Part shown: positions 7,859 through 17,798 of the stretch, in pieces
Position numbering within the stretch: position 1 is the first letter of the stretch
Layout of the letters: the number at the start of each line of letters is the position of its first letter
Assembly: GCF_000616095.1 (NCBI RefSeq)
Contig: NZ_BAMS01000001.1
Location: forward strand, 868,001 to 932,000
Length of the DNA: 64,000 nt
Source of the DNA: Sneathiella glossodoripedis JCM 23214
GTDB lineage: Bacteria > Pseudomonadota > Alphaproteobacteria > Sneathiellales > Sneathiellaceae
Direction of reading: 5' to 3'
Position numbers and translations under genes: made by a program
The notes under the pieces: model-generated
The model's database searches: none
What the model saw: only the letters and a program-made list of their open reading frames with translations
What the model was told of the DNA's origin: nothing

Positions 7859-7882
7859 AAAAAGGGGGCTAGCCCCCTTTTT
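7859..7882 (-). terminator. Perfect 24-bp palindromic terminator of proV
   Basis: AAAAAGGGGGCT and AGCCCCCTTTTT form a fully symmetric palindrome with no separate loop; with a small loop opened it leaves a strong GC stem flanked by A and T runs, active on either strand. It overlaps the last codons and the TAG stop of proV (stop at 7869-7871). Confidence 0.8.
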
Positions 7883-9065
7883 CCTGTTCGCCGGATAGCA
7901 CTTCGGCTACCGAGGATCTGGGGAGCTCCCCTGTCAAATCACCTTTGTCATCAACAACAGGCAACGCATATCTGCTCTCCATGCTATCTGGGATGACTTC
8001 TTCAAGCACAGTATCGGGTGAAATTGTCGCGACATCCTCATACAGTTTCTCATCAATGGCAGTGTTCGATCCGGCTTTGGCTGCAGCTTCCAGCTTTTTC
8101 TGTGTAATGATGCCTTGATATCCGTCATCATTTACATAATAGCCATAATCACCCTTAAAGGTTCGCATCTGCTGCAAGGCTTTTTCGATATTGCTGCTGG
8201 TAATCCGATGTGCTGGCGGATTCATAACTGTTTCCACCGTGAGGGCACGGGCTCGGTTTACGTCCTTAACGAAGGCTTCCACATAATCGGTTGCCGGATG
8301 CAGAAGGATATCCTCTGGTGCTCCTTGTTGTACCAGTTCACCGTCCTTTAGAATGGCGATACGATCACCTAGGCGAAGTGCTTCATCAAGATCATGTGTA
8401 ATAAATACAATGGTTTTGTGCAGTTTTTCCTGAAGCTCAATAAGCTGGTCCTGCATCTCGCTTCTAATGAGCGGATCAAGGGCCGAGAAAGCTTCATCCA
8501 TAAGGAGAATGTCGGCATCTGTACAGAGCGCTCTGGCGAGGCCAACACGTTGTTGCTGTCCGCCAGAAAGCTGGGAAGGATATTGATTTTCATAACCGGC
8601 AAGACCAACGGTTTCCAACCATTCCTGCGCTTTTGCAAGACGTTCTTTTTTGTCGACACCCTGTACTGTGAGGCCGTAAGCCACATTTTCAATAACCGTG
8701 CGATGCGGCATCAGACCAAAACGCTGGAAAACCATCGACATACGATGACGACGAAACTCTTCCAGAGATTTCTGATCCAGCTTCATCACATCCTCGCCGT
8801 CCACCAGAATTTTACCTTCGGTGGGATCAATCAGTCGATTTAAATGGCGGATCAGTGTGGATTTGCCTGAACCAGACAAGCCCATCACCACAAAAATCTG
8901 ACCTTTTTCTACCTGTAGGTTGATGTCCTTGAGACCGACGGTATGGCCTGTATTAGCCAGAATGTCATCTTTGCTTTCACCTGCTTTCACCATGGGCATG
9001 ATTTTTTCAGGTGTTTTGCCAAAGACCTTATACAGGCCTTCAACTTTAATAAGTACTTCCGTCAT
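7869..9065 (-). CDS. proV: Glycine betaine/proline ABC transporter, ATP-binding subunit ProV
   Basis: 398 residues. The ATPase domain shows Walker A GLSGSGKST (62-70), the signature LSGGQ (166-170) and Walker B ILLMDE (186-191), with the ProV-type N-terminal extension (residues 1-45). The C-terminal third (about 275-390) is a CBS-domain pair of the kind that senses ionic strength in OpuA/ProV ATPases. It energises import of osmoprotectants such as glycine betaine with ProW and ProX. The start ATG overlaps the proW stop by four bases (ATGA), indicating coupling. Confidence 0.93.
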   Translation of the reverse strand: MTEVLIKVEGLYKVFGKTPEKIMPMVKAGESKDDILANTGHTVGLKDINLQVEKGQIFVVMGLSGSGKSTLIRHLNRLIDPTEGKILVDGEDVMKLDQKSLEEFRRHRMSMVFQRFGLMPHRTVIENVAYGLTVQGVDKKERLAKAQEWLETVGLAGYENQYPSQLSGGQQQRVGLARALCTDADILLMDEAFSALDPLIRSEMQDQLIELQEKLHKTIVFITHDLDEALRLGDRIAILKDGELVQQGAPEDILLHPATDYVEAFVKDVNRARALTVETVMNPPAHRITSSNIEKALQQMRTFKGDYGYYVNDDGYQGIITQKKLEAAAKAGSNTAIDEKLYEDVATISPDTVLEEVIPDSMESRYALPVVDDKGDLTGELPRSSVAEVLSGEQEKGG

Positions 9066-9958
9066 GACTGGCGACTCTCCAGATGTTTCTGGGTGCGCTT
9101 GCCATAAGCCTGCGAAACCCTGTCAAATACAATTGCCAAAGCCACAATGGCGAGACCATTGAAGAGGCCCAAAGTAAAATACTGATTTGTAATGGATTTC
9201 AAAACCGGTTGGCCCAGTCCCTTAACTCCAATCATCGATGCAATAACAACCATGGCCAATGCCATCATAATCGTCTGGTTAATGCCAGCCATTATCGTTG
9301 GCAAGGCGAGGGGAAGCTGTACACCGAAAAGGCGTTGGGTGGAATTGGCGCCGTAAGCTCGTGCCGCTTCCAGTACTTCCTCATCGACCAATCTTATGCC
9401 AAGGTTTGTCAGGCGAATGACGGGCGGAATGGCATAGATAACCACGGCGATGACGCCAGGAACTTTGCCGATACCAAGAAGCATAACAACAGGGATAAGA
9501 TACACGAATGCGGGCATTGTTTGCATGATGTCCAGCATTGGCGTAATCGTGGATTGCACTCTGTCAGATCGGGACATAAGGATGCCAATGGGAATACCGA
9601 TGGCAATGGAAAGCAGTGTGCAGACGAATATAATACTCATCGTGCGCATTGTGTTTTCCCACATTCCGAAATAGCCAATCAGGACGAAGGCGGCAAGGAC
9701 GCCGACGCTTAGCTTCCAGGATCGAGTTGCGAAATATACGATCGCGCAAATTATCGCAATGATAAGCCACCAAGGTGAGTTGACGAGCAGTTTTTCAAAC
9801 CAGACAAGAAAGTAGAGCAAGGGGTCAAACAGACCCTCAATAATATCGCCATAGCTGCGTGAAAACTCTTTATATGCACCGTCGAGTGCTTTGCGAATTG
9901 CCAGAAGGTCTGATCGGTCCATGGCTGGAAATTCGATCAGCCAGTTAGAGTCAGCCAT
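9062..9958 (-). CDS. proW: Glycine betaine/proline ABC transporter permease ProW
   Basis: 298 residues with multiple membrane segments beginning near residue 47. The permease EAA loop is visible as EAARAYGANSTQRLFGVQLP (the ATPase docking site). The long hydrophilic N-terminus (residues 1-45) is typical of ProW. It lies between proX and proV in one operon. The start ATG is preceded on the minus strand by GGAGACC at the correct distance. Function: inner-membrane channel for quaternary-amine osmolytes. Confidence 0.92.
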   Translation of the reverse strand: MADSNWLIEFPAMDRSDLLAIRKALDGAYKEFSRSYGDIIEGLFDPLLYFLVWFEKLLVNSPWWLIIAIICAIVYFATRSWKLSVGVLAAFVLIGYFGMWENTMRTMSIIFVCTLLSIAIGIPIGILMSRSDRVQSTITPMLDIMQTMPAFVYLIPVVMLLGIGKVPGVIAVVIYAIPPVIRLTNLGIRLVDEEVLEAARAYGANSTQRLFGVQLPLALPTIMAGINQTIMMALAMVVIASMIGVKGLGQPVLKSITNQYFTLGLFNGLAIVALAIVFDRVSQAYGKRTQKHLESRQS

Positions 9959-9969
9959 TAATGGTCTCC

Positions 9970-10017
9970 GGTAAAAAATAAATAAAAGAAGCCTGCCGAT
10001 TTGTGGTCGGCAGGCTT
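9970..10017 (-). terminator. Terminator/attenuator between proX and proW
   Basis: AAGCCTGCCGA and TCGGCAGGCTT (9989-9999 and 10007-10017) form a perfect 11-bp stem. On the minus strand it is followed by a U-rich stretch (9988 down to about 9970). It sits between proX and proW, so many transcripts would stop after proX, giving more binding protein than permease. Confidence 0.8.
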
Positions 10018-10024
10018 GTACTGC

Positions 10025-11026
10025 TTAGAGGTTGGCGAGGGCCTTTTTAATCTTTGCAGCCGCGTCTGCAGACACCCATTTTGACCAGATATCTTCATTG
10101 TTTTTCATGAAGTGTTCCATAGCAATGTCGCCATCTGCCTGGTTGTCTTCCATCCACGCAAGGAGCTCATTCATTTTTGCGTTGGTGAAGGAGCGTTTGC
10201 TCAAATATTCATAAGCAGCAGGTGCTTTAGAGGCAAATGCTTCTGTCGTGATTGTATGCACTGGAGCAGGCGGATAGAGAGTCACTTTCGGGTTTTCGCA
10301 ATCCGGCTTTGTGGTGCAGCTTCTGAAATGTTCCAGATCGGTTCCATTTCCTGTGTCAACCTTGACCATCTTGTATTTACCCAAAATGGCTGTTGGTGCC
10401 CAGTAATAACCGAACCAGCCTTCACCGCGCTCATAGGCTTTTGCAATGGAGCCTGCAAGGCCAGCTCCTGAGCCCGGATCAATCAGTTCAAAACCGGCAT
10501 CTGCAAGATTAAGCGCTTTAAAAAGGTTGCCTGTCGAAATCTGGCAGTTCCAGCCTGCTGGGCAACCCATCATCGCTGATTTGCTAGGATCTTCAGGGTG
10601 TTTGAAAAGTTTTGCGTTTTTGATCACGCCTTCGATTGTGGCCATGCTTGGGTCTTTTTCAACCATGTATGCAGGTACCCAGAAGCCTTCTTCGCCGCCA
10701 TCAGACAGTGATTTACCAGCATACCGCAAGCGTTTTTCGGCGACACCTTTATCCAGCGCTTCTTTCATTGCGTTGCTCCAAAGTTCTGGAGCGATATCCG
10801 GTTCGCCTTTTTCCACCATCGAGGTGCCAGTTGGCATTGTATCGCCGGGGACGAGTTCAGCGTCGCAGCCAAAGCCTTCTTCGAGGATAAATTTATCTAC
10901 ATTGGCGATTACGGTCGCAGAGTTCCAGTTCATATCTGCAATTGTTACTCTACCGCAGCTATCTGCTGCAGAGGCAACGCCAGTTGATGCGGCCAGAATG
11001 AGCGCGGCACCTAATAGTTTTTTCAT
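10025..11026 (-). CDS. proX: Glycine betaine-type ABC transporter substrate-binding protein ProX
   Basis: From the ATG at 11026 the protein has 333 residues with a standard signal peptide (MKKLLGAALILAASTGVASA). The frame is open to 11128, but only the 11026 start has a ribosome site (GGGAGA) and places the signal peptide at the N-terminus. The OpuAC-type domain follows, with several Trp/Tyr residues (MNWNSATV, GWFGYYWAP) that could form the aromatic cage for quaternary ammonium groups. A Cys pair (CTTKPDC) may be a disulfide. It is the first gene of the proX-proW-proV operon. The exact ligand (betaine, choline or another) is inferred from family only. Confidence 0.9.
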   Translation of the reverse strand: MKKLLGAALILAASTGVASAADSCGRVTIADMNWNSATVIANVDKFILEEGFGCDAELVPGDTMPTGTSMVEKGEPDIAPELWSNAMKEALDKGVAEKRLRYAGKSLSDGGEEGFWVPAYMVEKDPSMATIEGVIKNAKLFKHPEDPSKSAMMGCPAGWNCQISTGNLFKALNLADAGFELIDPGSGAGLAGSIAKAYERGEGWFGYYWAPTAILGKYKMVKVDTGNGTDLEHFRSCTTKPDCENPKVTLYPPAPVHTITTEAFASKAPAAYEYLSKRSFTNAKMNELLAWMEDNQADGDIAMEHFMKNNEDIWSKWVSADAAAKIKKALANL

Positions 11027-11112
11027 CGGTTTCTCCCAATCAAATGCTCGATAAAAATCAGCAATAGTCTTAGTATTTTTTAAGCTTGTTTGACGAAATT
11101 TTGAATATATTA

Positions 11113-11141
11113 AGGATATAATAAGCAAGTTTGTCTGTCAA
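11113..11141 (-). promoter_or_regulatory. Promoter of the proXWV operon
   Basis: On the minus strand a perfect TTGACA (11141-11136), a 17-base spacer and TATCCT (11118-11113) precede proX by about 80 bases. Confidence 0.6.
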
Positions 11142-11529
11142 CGACGGCGTGTTTTTCTATTTATTATTTAAAAGTATAGTTAAATTAAAATATAGATATT
11201 AAATTTTATAAGAATAGAATTAATTTTTTCTAATTTTCTATTTAATTCGTTTTAATTTTGTAGTTAATGGCGGAAATATTTTTGTTTTTACTTTGTGTCT
11301 AATATTTTTTTGCTTCGATATCGTTGATTTGATTTTTGCGCTATTTGGCGGCGCTACTAATGCAGACTATAATGTTATGCTTTTCTAATGTTTTGTGGTT
11401 TATTCCACGATTTGGAAAATGGCCCATTTATTATTTAACCGGCAGAAAATGACTCAACGATGACAGCTGGATTTGTTAGGCTACGCAGTTGCGGCTAAAT
11501 CATGGCTGAGACATACTTGAGTAGGTAAA
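11142..11529. other. AT-rich intergenic region between divergent proX and guaD
   Basis: Nearly 390 bases, very rich in A and T with several T-runs, contain no credible ORF. It separates the proX promoter from guanine deaminase. I see no clear palindrome or RNA structure; a guaD promoter must lie here but I cannot place it with confidence. Confidence 0.5.
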
Positions 11530-12866
11530 ATGAAACTGGCTATCCGTGGATCCGTCCTCACATTTGTAAAAAATCCTTTCCATTTTCCAGTGGAGGAATC
11601 CTTCGTTTTTGAAGAGGATGGTGTTGTTGTTGTTGAAGATGGAAAAGTTGCTTTTTTTGGACCTGCTGCAACAGGGCTATCCCAGCTGGAAGAGGTTGAT
11701 GAGGTTCATCACTATCGCGACAGTCTGATAATGCCAGGTTTCATTGATTGTCATGTGCATTATCCGCAAACAGAGATTATAGGCGCATATGGCACACAGC
11801 TCATTGAGTGGCTGAATAAATATACCTTTGTTACTGAACAAAAATTTGCCGACAAAAACTATGCCGAGCAGACTGCTGAGATTTTTATTCGTGAGTTATT
11901 GGCTGCGGGTACAACAACAGCATCTGTCTTTTGCACGGTGGCGCCAGAGTCAGTTGACGCTTTTTTCAAAGTGTCGATAAAATATCGGATGCGGAATATT
12001 GCGGGCAAAGTCTTGATGGACAGGCATGCGCCCGACGCGTTGCTGGATACCGCACAGAGTGGTTACGATCAGTCTAAGGAGCTGATCGAAAAATGGCATG
12101 GAAAAGATCGCTCCCTGTATAGCATAACGCCCAGGTTTGCTCCAACCAGTACACCAGAACAGATGGACATGACTGGTGCGCTGTGGTCTGAGTTCGAAGG
12201 AACATACCTGCAATCACACATTTCGGAAAACCTGGACGAAATCAAATGGGTCAAGGAACTTTATCCAGAGTGCAGCGACTATTTAGCGGTTTATGAGAAA
12301 TATGGTCAGGTCGGACCTCGTGCAATTTATGGCCATGGAATACATTTATCCGAAGACGAATTGGCCAGATTGAGCGAGAGTGGGACTGCCCTTGCGCATT
12401 GCCCGACGTCGAATTTGTTTTTGGGAAGTGGCCTGTTTTCTGCGTGGGGCGCGAGTGATTTGAAGCGACCTGTCCGCACTGGTCTCGCGACCGACTTGGG
12501 GGGTGGTACAAGTTTTTCTCAGCTAACATCGATGAATGAAGCCTATAAAATCGCGCAGCTTAACGGAGAATCTTTAAGCGCATTTCATGCATTTTATCTG
12601 GCGACTCGGGGTGCTGCAGAGGCGCTGTATCTCGAAGATAAGATCGGAAGTATTGCGCCTGGTTTTGAGGCAGATTTGGTGGTGATGGATTTGAAGGCCA
12701 CCCCGCTCGTGGAACATCGGTTATCCCATGCAGAAAATTTACATGACTTGTTGTTTGCCTTAATGATTTTGGCACAGCTCAAACAGTTAAGGCAACATAT
12801 ATTGCTGGTGAACGCATGGCTCTTCGAGGGGAGAGTTACAATCAATATACTTACGCGTGCGACTAG
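11530..12866 (+). CDS. guaD: Guanine deaminase (frame interrupted near 12771)
   Basis: Amidohydrolase of the GuaD family: metal ligands in FIDCHVHYPQ (residues about 72-81), SHISEN, HGIHLSE and the catalytic Asp of TDLGGGTSF. It converts guanine to xanthine in purine salvage or catabolism. The original frame runs off into an unrelated tail and stops at 12894, but after the GG at 12771-12772 another frame gives GTAQTVKATYIAGERMALRG and stops at 12866, which is the normal GuaD C-terminus. One extra G yields 445 residues, the usual family size. I treat the gene as intact in the organism. It is convergent with the IclR gene (4-base overlap) and divergent from proX. Confidence 0.85.
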
Positions 12867-13656
12867 GGCATTTTGCCGCCCAACGCGGAAGTGATATTGG
12901 ACGAGAAGGTCTTGGCTTTTTCACCTAGTTCCATTAGTCGGTCCATTGAAATGCGAGCGGTTGGTCCAGATATGGACAATGCAGCAATGGGCTCGGCATA
13001 CTCATCAAATATGACGCTTGCAACGCAGCGCAGCCCAACAGCGTGTTCTTCGTCATCTGTTGCGAACCCTCTTTGTTTACTATGTTGGAGTTCTTCTATT
13101 AGTTTCGATGTCGATTGAATTGTTTTTTCGGTTAGTTTTGGCAGAGTGTCACTTCCCAGAATGCGGTTGATTTCTTTTTGCTCCATCTGCATTAAAATTG
13201 CTTTGCCGACACCAGAACAATGAAGAGGCACTCTGTTTCCAGGTTTTGAATAGACGCGCATCATTTCACGGCTTTCAATCTGAGCCATATAAATTACGTC
13301 GTCCCCCTCGGAAATCGCGAGATTTACTGTCTCTCCGCTGTCTTCCATGAGGCGGCGCATATAGGGGCGGGCCACGCTACAAGATCGCGAGAAGACAGGA
13401 AGCCGTTACCGGTTACGAAAGCCTGAATCCCAATTTGCCAACGCGTGCTGTCCCGATCATAATGGACGTATCTTTCTTCCTGAAGAGTGGTGAGCATCCG
13501 GTGAGTTGTTGATGGCGCGAGTTTTAGCTCACGCGAAATTTCGGTTAATTTCAGGCCAGTGGGGCTTTGGGCAATTTCATTCAGGATGGACAAGGCACGG
13601 GTAAGTGACTGGACCTGACCTGTTCTTGCGCTGGATTTGTCTTCTACCTCAGTCAT
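12863..13656 (-). CDS. IclR-family regulator next to malate synthase (frame interrupted near 13376)
   Basis: Two adjoining frames make one IclR protein. The first (from 13656) holds the helix-turn-helix, LKLTEISRELKLAPSTTHRMLTTLQ, and ends DLVA; the second resumes VARPYMRRLMEDSGETVNLA and contains the effector domain (HCSGVGKAILMQM). Adding one base near 13376 gives 264 residues, the normal length. I prefer the ATG at 13656 (GGAA upstream); the ATG at 13686 lies inside a palindromic operator. The gene is divergent from malate synthase G, so control of glyoxylate use is likely, analogous in kind to IclR of the glyoxylate shunt; this is inference. Confidence 0.8.
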
Positions 13657-13670
13657 CAAATTTCCACATA

Positions 13671-13686
13671 ATGAAAACGTTTCCAT
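13671..13686. promoter_or_regulatory. IclR-type operator between iclR-like gene and glcB
   Basis: ATGAAAACGTTTCCAT is symmetric about CG at 14 of 16 positions and has the GGAAA/TTTCC character of IclR sites. It lies in the 120-base divergent intergenic region and could control both genes. Confidence 0.5.
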
Positions 13687-13778
13687 TTATTATTTCTTCT
13701 TATGGGGCATCATGTCAATATAGAGAAAATTGGTCCCCCCGGAACTCTGATCCGGTTTTCGCATGAGAGGAGGCGCGC

Positions 13779-15950
13779 ATGCCAAATTACATTCAAGTAG
13801 GTCAGTTGAAGGTAGCAGAGGAGCTGCATAAATTTGTTGAAGCCGAACTTGTTCCAGGCTTGGATTTCGATGCAGGTCATATTTGGTCATCACTTGAAAA
13901 GCTGATTGATGATTTTGCCCCTCGTAATCGAGAGCTTTTGCAAAAGCGGGATGATATTCAACAGAAGATGGATGACTGGTGCAAGGCACATATGGGTCAA
14001 CAGACTGATATGGCGGCATATCGTCAATTCCTTTTGGATATTGGATATCTTGTGCCAGAGGGAGAGCTATTTAAAGTTTCCACCGAAAATGTCGATCCGG
14101 AAATTGGCAGTGTAGCTGGGCCGCAACTTGTTGTGCCCGTAATGAATGCTCGCTACGCACTCAATGCTGCAAACGCAAGATGGGGAAGCCTTTTTGATGC
14201 ACTATATGGGACCGATGTAATCGCTGAAACTGACGGCGCGCAGAAAACAGTTGGCTACAACCCTGGTCGCGGTGCGAAAGTTATTGAATATGCGACGGCT
14301 TTTCTGGACAAATCTGTACCTCTCGAAAATGCAAGCCATGCCGATGTAACAGAATATGTTCTTGGCCCGGATAGCGAATTGCAGGTGAAGCTCAAAGATG
14401 GATCAACTGCGGGGCTTGTCGATGGATCGCAGTTCGTGGGCTATCTTGGCGAGGGTACACTTAGCAATGTCCTGTTAAAGAATAATGGATTGCATCTGGA
14501 TATTCAGATTGATCGGAGCCACCCGGTTGGAAGTACGCATAGTGCAGGCGTGAAGGACGTCCTGATGGAAGCTGCAATGTCCACCATTCAAGACTGTGAA
14601 GATTCAGTCGCAGCGGTGGATGCAGAGGATAAGGCGCTTGTTTATCGAAACTGGCTTGGTCTTATGAAGGGTGACCTGACCGATAGTTTTGAAAAAGGCG
14701 GCAAGATGCAGGTCCGCTCTTTGGCTGATGACCGAGAGTATCTCTCCAAAAACGGTGAGAGAATGACACTGCATGGCAGAAGTTTGCTATTGGTTCGAAA
14801 TGTTGGACATTTGATGACCATAGATGCGGTTTTGGATGCGAACGGAAATGAAATTCCTGAAGGTATTTTGGATGCACTGATGACATCCGCCTGTGCGATG
14901 CACAGCCTTAAAGAGGGAGCGAAACTTAAAAATAGCCGCTCTGGCAGCGTTTATATAGTAAAGCCTAAAATGCACGGCCCTGAAGAGGCAGCCTTCACCA
15001 ATGACTTGTTTGATGCAGTCGAAGATCACTTGAAACTGCCCCGTCATACCCTGAAAGTTGGGGTGATGGATGAAGAACGCAGGACGACCGTCAATCTGAA
15101 AGAATGTATTCGCGCTGTTTCCAATCGTATCTTTTTTATCAATACCGGTTTTCTGGATCGCACAGGTGATGAAATCCACACCAACATGGAAGCAGGGGCT
15201 TTTAAACGTAAAGATGACTGTAAAGCAGAGCCATGGATTTCCGCATATGAAGATTGGAATGTTGATATCGGGTTGGAGGTAGGCCTTCCAGGCAGGGCGC
15301 AAATCGGTAAAGGTATGTGGGCCAAACCAGATGAAATGGCAGAAATGATGCAAGTCAAGATTGGTCACCCCAAATCCGGTGCCAATTGTGCATGGGTGCC
15401 ATCTCCTACCGCTGCAACACTGCACGCGATGCATTATCACGAAGTTTCAGTGGCGGCCCAACAGCAAGAATTGTCAAAACGTCCGCGGGCTAATCTGGAT
15501 GATATTTTAACCCCGCCAATCATGAAAGGTGAGAACCTTTCGGAGAGTGAAGTTGTCGCTGAGCTTGAGAATAATGCGCAAGGAATTCTCGGGTATGTAG
15601 TGCGATGGGTCGATCAGGGTGTCGGCTGCTCCAAAGTCCCGGATATACATGATGTTGGATTAATGGAGGATCGGGCGACACTGCGTATTTCCAGTCAGCA
15701 TATCGCCAATTGGCTTCATCATGGCATCTGTACAGAAGAGCAGGTAATAGAGGTCATGAAGAGAATGGCTGCTGTTGTTGACAAGCAAAACAGTGCAGAT
15801 CCGTTGTATAAGCCCATGGCAGGTAATTATGAGACTTCCATTGCGTTCCAAGCCGCTATGGATCTCGTCCTGAAGGGGAAGGAACAGCCCAGTGGTTACA
15901 CTGAGCCCATTTTGCACGCGCGCAGATTGCAAGTGAAACGCGCATCCTAA
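13779..15950 (+). CDS. glcB: Malate synthase G
   Basis: A full-length 723-residue protein, matching the single-chain G isoform (the A isoform is about 530). It condenses glyoxylate with acetyl-CoA to malate. Recognisable blocks are [19 protein letters not shown], the conserved [14 protein letters not shown] with acidic Mg ligands, [11 protein letters not shown] and the C-terminal [24 protein letters not shown] precedes the ATG. No isocitrate lyase is adjacent, so it may serve glyoxylate from purine (allantoin) or glycolate breakdown; the neighbouring guanine deaminase fits the first option, but this is only contextual. A terminator follows. Confidence 0.95.
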   Translation: MPNYIQVGQLKVAEELHKFVEAELVPGLDFDAGHIWSSLEKLIDDFAPRNRELLQKRDDIQQKMDDWCKAHMGQQTDMAAYRQFLLDIGYLVPEGELFKVSTENVDPEIGSVAGPQLVVPVMNARYALNAANARWGSLFDALYGTDVIAETDGAQKTVGYNPGRGAKVIEYATAFLDKSVPLENASHADVTEYVLGPDSELQVKLKDGSTAGLVDGSQFVGYLGEGTLSNVLLKNNGLHLDIQIDRSHPVGSTHSAGVKDVLMEAAMSTIQDCEDSVAAVDAEDKALVYRNWLGLMKGDLTDSFEKGGKMQVRSLADDREYLSKNGERMTLHGRSLLLVRNVGHLMTIDAVLDANGNEIPEGILDALMTSACAMHSLKEGAKLKNSRSGSVYIVKPKMHGPEEAAFTNDLFDAVEDHLKLPRHTLKVGVMDEERRTTVNLKECIRAVSNRIFFINTGFLDRTGDEIHTNMEAGAFKRKDDCKAEPWISAYEDWNVDIGLEVGLPGRAQIGKGMWAKPDEMAEMMQVKIGHPKSGANCAWVPSPTAATLHAMHYHEVSVAAQQQELSKRPRANLDDILTPPIMKGENLSESEVVAELENNAQGILGYVVRWVDQGVGCSKVPDIHDVGLMEDRATLRISSQHIANWLHHGICTEEQVIEVMKRMAAVVDKQNSADPLYKPMAGNYETSIAFQAAMDLVLKGKEQPSGYTEPILHARRLQVKRAS

Positions 15951-15966
15951 ATCATTAGTTTTTTGT

Positions 15967-16003
15967 GAGACATGTGGGATTTTTGTCCTGCATGTCTCTT
16001 TTT
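15967..16003 (+). terminator. Intrinsic terminator of glcB
   Basis: GAGACATG and CATGTCTC pair perfectly, the stem extends inward to about 13 bp with two G-T pairs, and TTTTT follows directly. Confidence 0.85.
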
Positions 16004-16085
16004 GGATGAAATTTGTTCTAAAAATACAACTCCTTGTGCTTAAATTCTTGATTATAGGCTTTTGAAATGCCTATAAAAAAGTGTG

Positions 16086-16610
16086 ATGCAGCAGAATGCA
16101 TTTAACGAAAAGTGCTGGGAGAGATTTTTCGTGACCTCAAAAAATATACTGAAAAAGTCTGAAGATGCCGCTCATGCGCCAATGGATTTAGGTGCGCTTG
16201 AACATAATGTCGGCTATTATATGAGGAAATCTGTCCTCGCAGCACAAAGCAGCTTTCTTCGTGAAACAGGCGTAAAGCTGATGACCGGGCAATATTCAGT
16301 TATGGAAATTATTGCCAACAACCCCGGTCGAACACAATCAGCGATTGCCTGGGCGGCTGGATTGGATCGGTCGTCATTGGTGCCTATCCTGAACCAGTTT
16401 GAAAAGAATGGTTTTATCCGCAAAGAGCCCGTCCAAAATGACAAGCGCGCTTACGCCGTGTCTCTGACGGCAGAGGGAGAAAAGGAACTCGCTGAACTCC
16501 GCGTAAAGGTGGAGGAGATGGAGCAGGTCTTTATTAAGGGAATGGGCGCGAGGAACCATAAGCAGCTAATTTCATTGCTGGGGAAATTCCTGGAAACATT
16601 GAAAGACTGA
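16086..16610 (+). CDS. MarR-family transcriptional regulator
   Basis: About 174 residues. After a 40-residue N-terminal extension comes the MarR winged helix: TGQYSVMEIIANNPGRTQSA (helices 2-3), DRSSLVPILNQFEKNGFI (recognition helix) and the wing EPVQNDKRAYAVSLTAEGE, followed by a C-terminal dimerisation helix. GTG at 16083 and ATG at 16086 are adjacent possible starts, with no strong ribosome site; a shorter start further in is possible. It stands alone between glcB and a 600-base non-coding stretch, so its target is unclear. Confidence 0.85.
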   Translation: MQQNAFNEKCWERFFVTSKNILKKSEDAAHAPMDLGALEHNVGYYMRKSVLAAQSSFLRETGVKLMTGQYSVMEIIANNPGRTQSAIAWAAGLDRSSLVPILNQFEKNGFIRKEPVQNDKRAYAVSLTAEGEKELAELRVKVEEMEQVFIKGMGARNHKQLISLLGKFLETLKD

Positions 16611-17219
16611 AGTGATCGATTCGGTGAAATCAGGCATTTTGAACACAATTTATTTAAAGTTGTGATTTGGTATTTAAAAAATCTTTAAAATAGTATCATT
16701 GATTTCCTCTACATTTGGTAGGTGAAATGTCTCATGGCGCGATATCTTCTCTGGCATATACTTAAAAGTGTTATTTTGGGTTTTTAATCAAATATAGCGG
16801 TTGAATAAAAGCAATCTGACCCGGTACCCTAATGCTTCTTTGGTGTAGAATTATTGGGGAACTGGCCGTGAAATTGATGTTTAACGACATGAAATGCACT
16901 TTATCCGTTAGGAATGAATATGCAAAATTCCTTAAGGTAGCATATTTGGGTTTAAGTAGTTTATTTGCGCCTGTCTATTACCTGCTACACTACGGACGAG
17001 GAGATGATTGGACTCACATTACCCGCTGGCTGGAAATAACTTTCCTGATTGGTTAGGGGAATAATTTTGAGGCCTAATGTTTAGCTAAATTCCTCAATTT
17101 ATATGTGTATCAACGAGATTTCCGTTGAAAACAAAGACTTCTTTAAGACTTGTCCATTATTTCTATTCCCTAAAGTAGGTCGTGACGGTTTTGCAGTTTC
17201 AAGACCGTTGAGGGTGTGT
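16611..17219. other. Long AT-rich stretch without a supported gene
   Basis: About 610 bases. The only open frame of any length (16832-17056, 74 codons) has no ribosome site and an uncharacteristic composition, so I do not call it. A short inverted repeat TTGAGG...CCTCAA lies about 17066-17097. I see no convincing promoter, though one for the next gene must be here. Confidence 0.4.
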
Positions 17220-17798
17220 ATGTCTGATAATTTGAGTGAAGTAGAGAAGTTCAGAGCGAAAGCGATTGGCACAAATGTCAACGCAACTTCTTTGCTGGCT
17301 ACAGATTATCTCAATCATTTCAATGAAGCGCTCATGTTGGCGGAAATGATAGCTGATATGCCTGATTTAGCCGAAGAATTTGCTGAATGGCGGCCCAAGC
17401 TTTACAAAGATCATTTTCTGGAAAGTGGTATCGCAGACAAGGATCTCGCGGTTGAGGCTTATGACCATTGTCCCAAAGAGTATAAAGCGCCCTTCGATAG
17501 TACTGTCTCCAAGATTAACCGACAACTTACCTTGTTACAGTCATCCTTGCTCAAAGATCCAGAAGGGCTGGCCGCTGGTGAGAAAGCCGGATTTATCACC
17601 AGCAAATGCGGCTTAATCCGTCAACTTATTGATCGCGCCGCAGGGATAATCAATGGGCAACTCTTGCTTGAGGCTCCAACCGAAATTCCAGATAAACCCA
17701 GTCGCCGTGGTATGCCAGAAAATGAAGAAGGTGTTGTGGTCGATGTGGCCGATGGTAAGGTTCTTGATCAAACCGATATTGACGCATTGTTTGATTAG
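17220..17798 (+). CDS. Protein with a C-terminal FliM/CheZ-like acidic peptide (possible CheY-P binder)
   Basis: 192 residues from the ATG at 17220, chosen because GAGGG lies just upstream; the frame is open to 17103 but upstream residues look non-coding. The body is helical and soluble. The last residues, VLDQTDIDALFD, match the short motif known from FliM (SQxEIDALL) and related to the CheZ C-terminus, where it binds phosphorylated CheY. It is followed without a gap by a secreted protein, then a PilZ and a receiver-domain gene. I infer a role in two-component or motility signalling; the body belongs to no family I recognise with certainty. Confidence 0.65.
   Translation: MSDNLSEVEKFRAKAIGTNVNATSLLATDYLNHFNEALMLAEMIADMPDLAEEFAEWRPKLYKDHFLESGIADKDLAVEAYDHCPKEYKAPFDSTVSKINRQLTLLQSSLLKDPEGLAAGEKAGFITSKCGLIRQLIDRAAGIINGQLLLEAPTEIPDKPSRRGMPENEEGVVVDVADGKVLDQTDIDALFD

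Noticed and set aside
9083-9712. Long plus-strand frame of about 200 codons
   Set aside because: It is antisense to proW, has odd composition and no ribosome site; proW is a clear family match.
10446-11054. Plus-strand frame of 200 codons
   Set aside because: Antisense shadow of proX; Ser/Pro-rich composition is typical of such shadows.
14787-15440. Long minus-strand frame of more than 200 codons
   Set aside because: Antisense shadow of malate synthase G.
16832-17056. 74-codon open frame in the intergenic region
   Set aside because: No ribosome site, no domain, and its composition matches the surrounding non-coding sequence.
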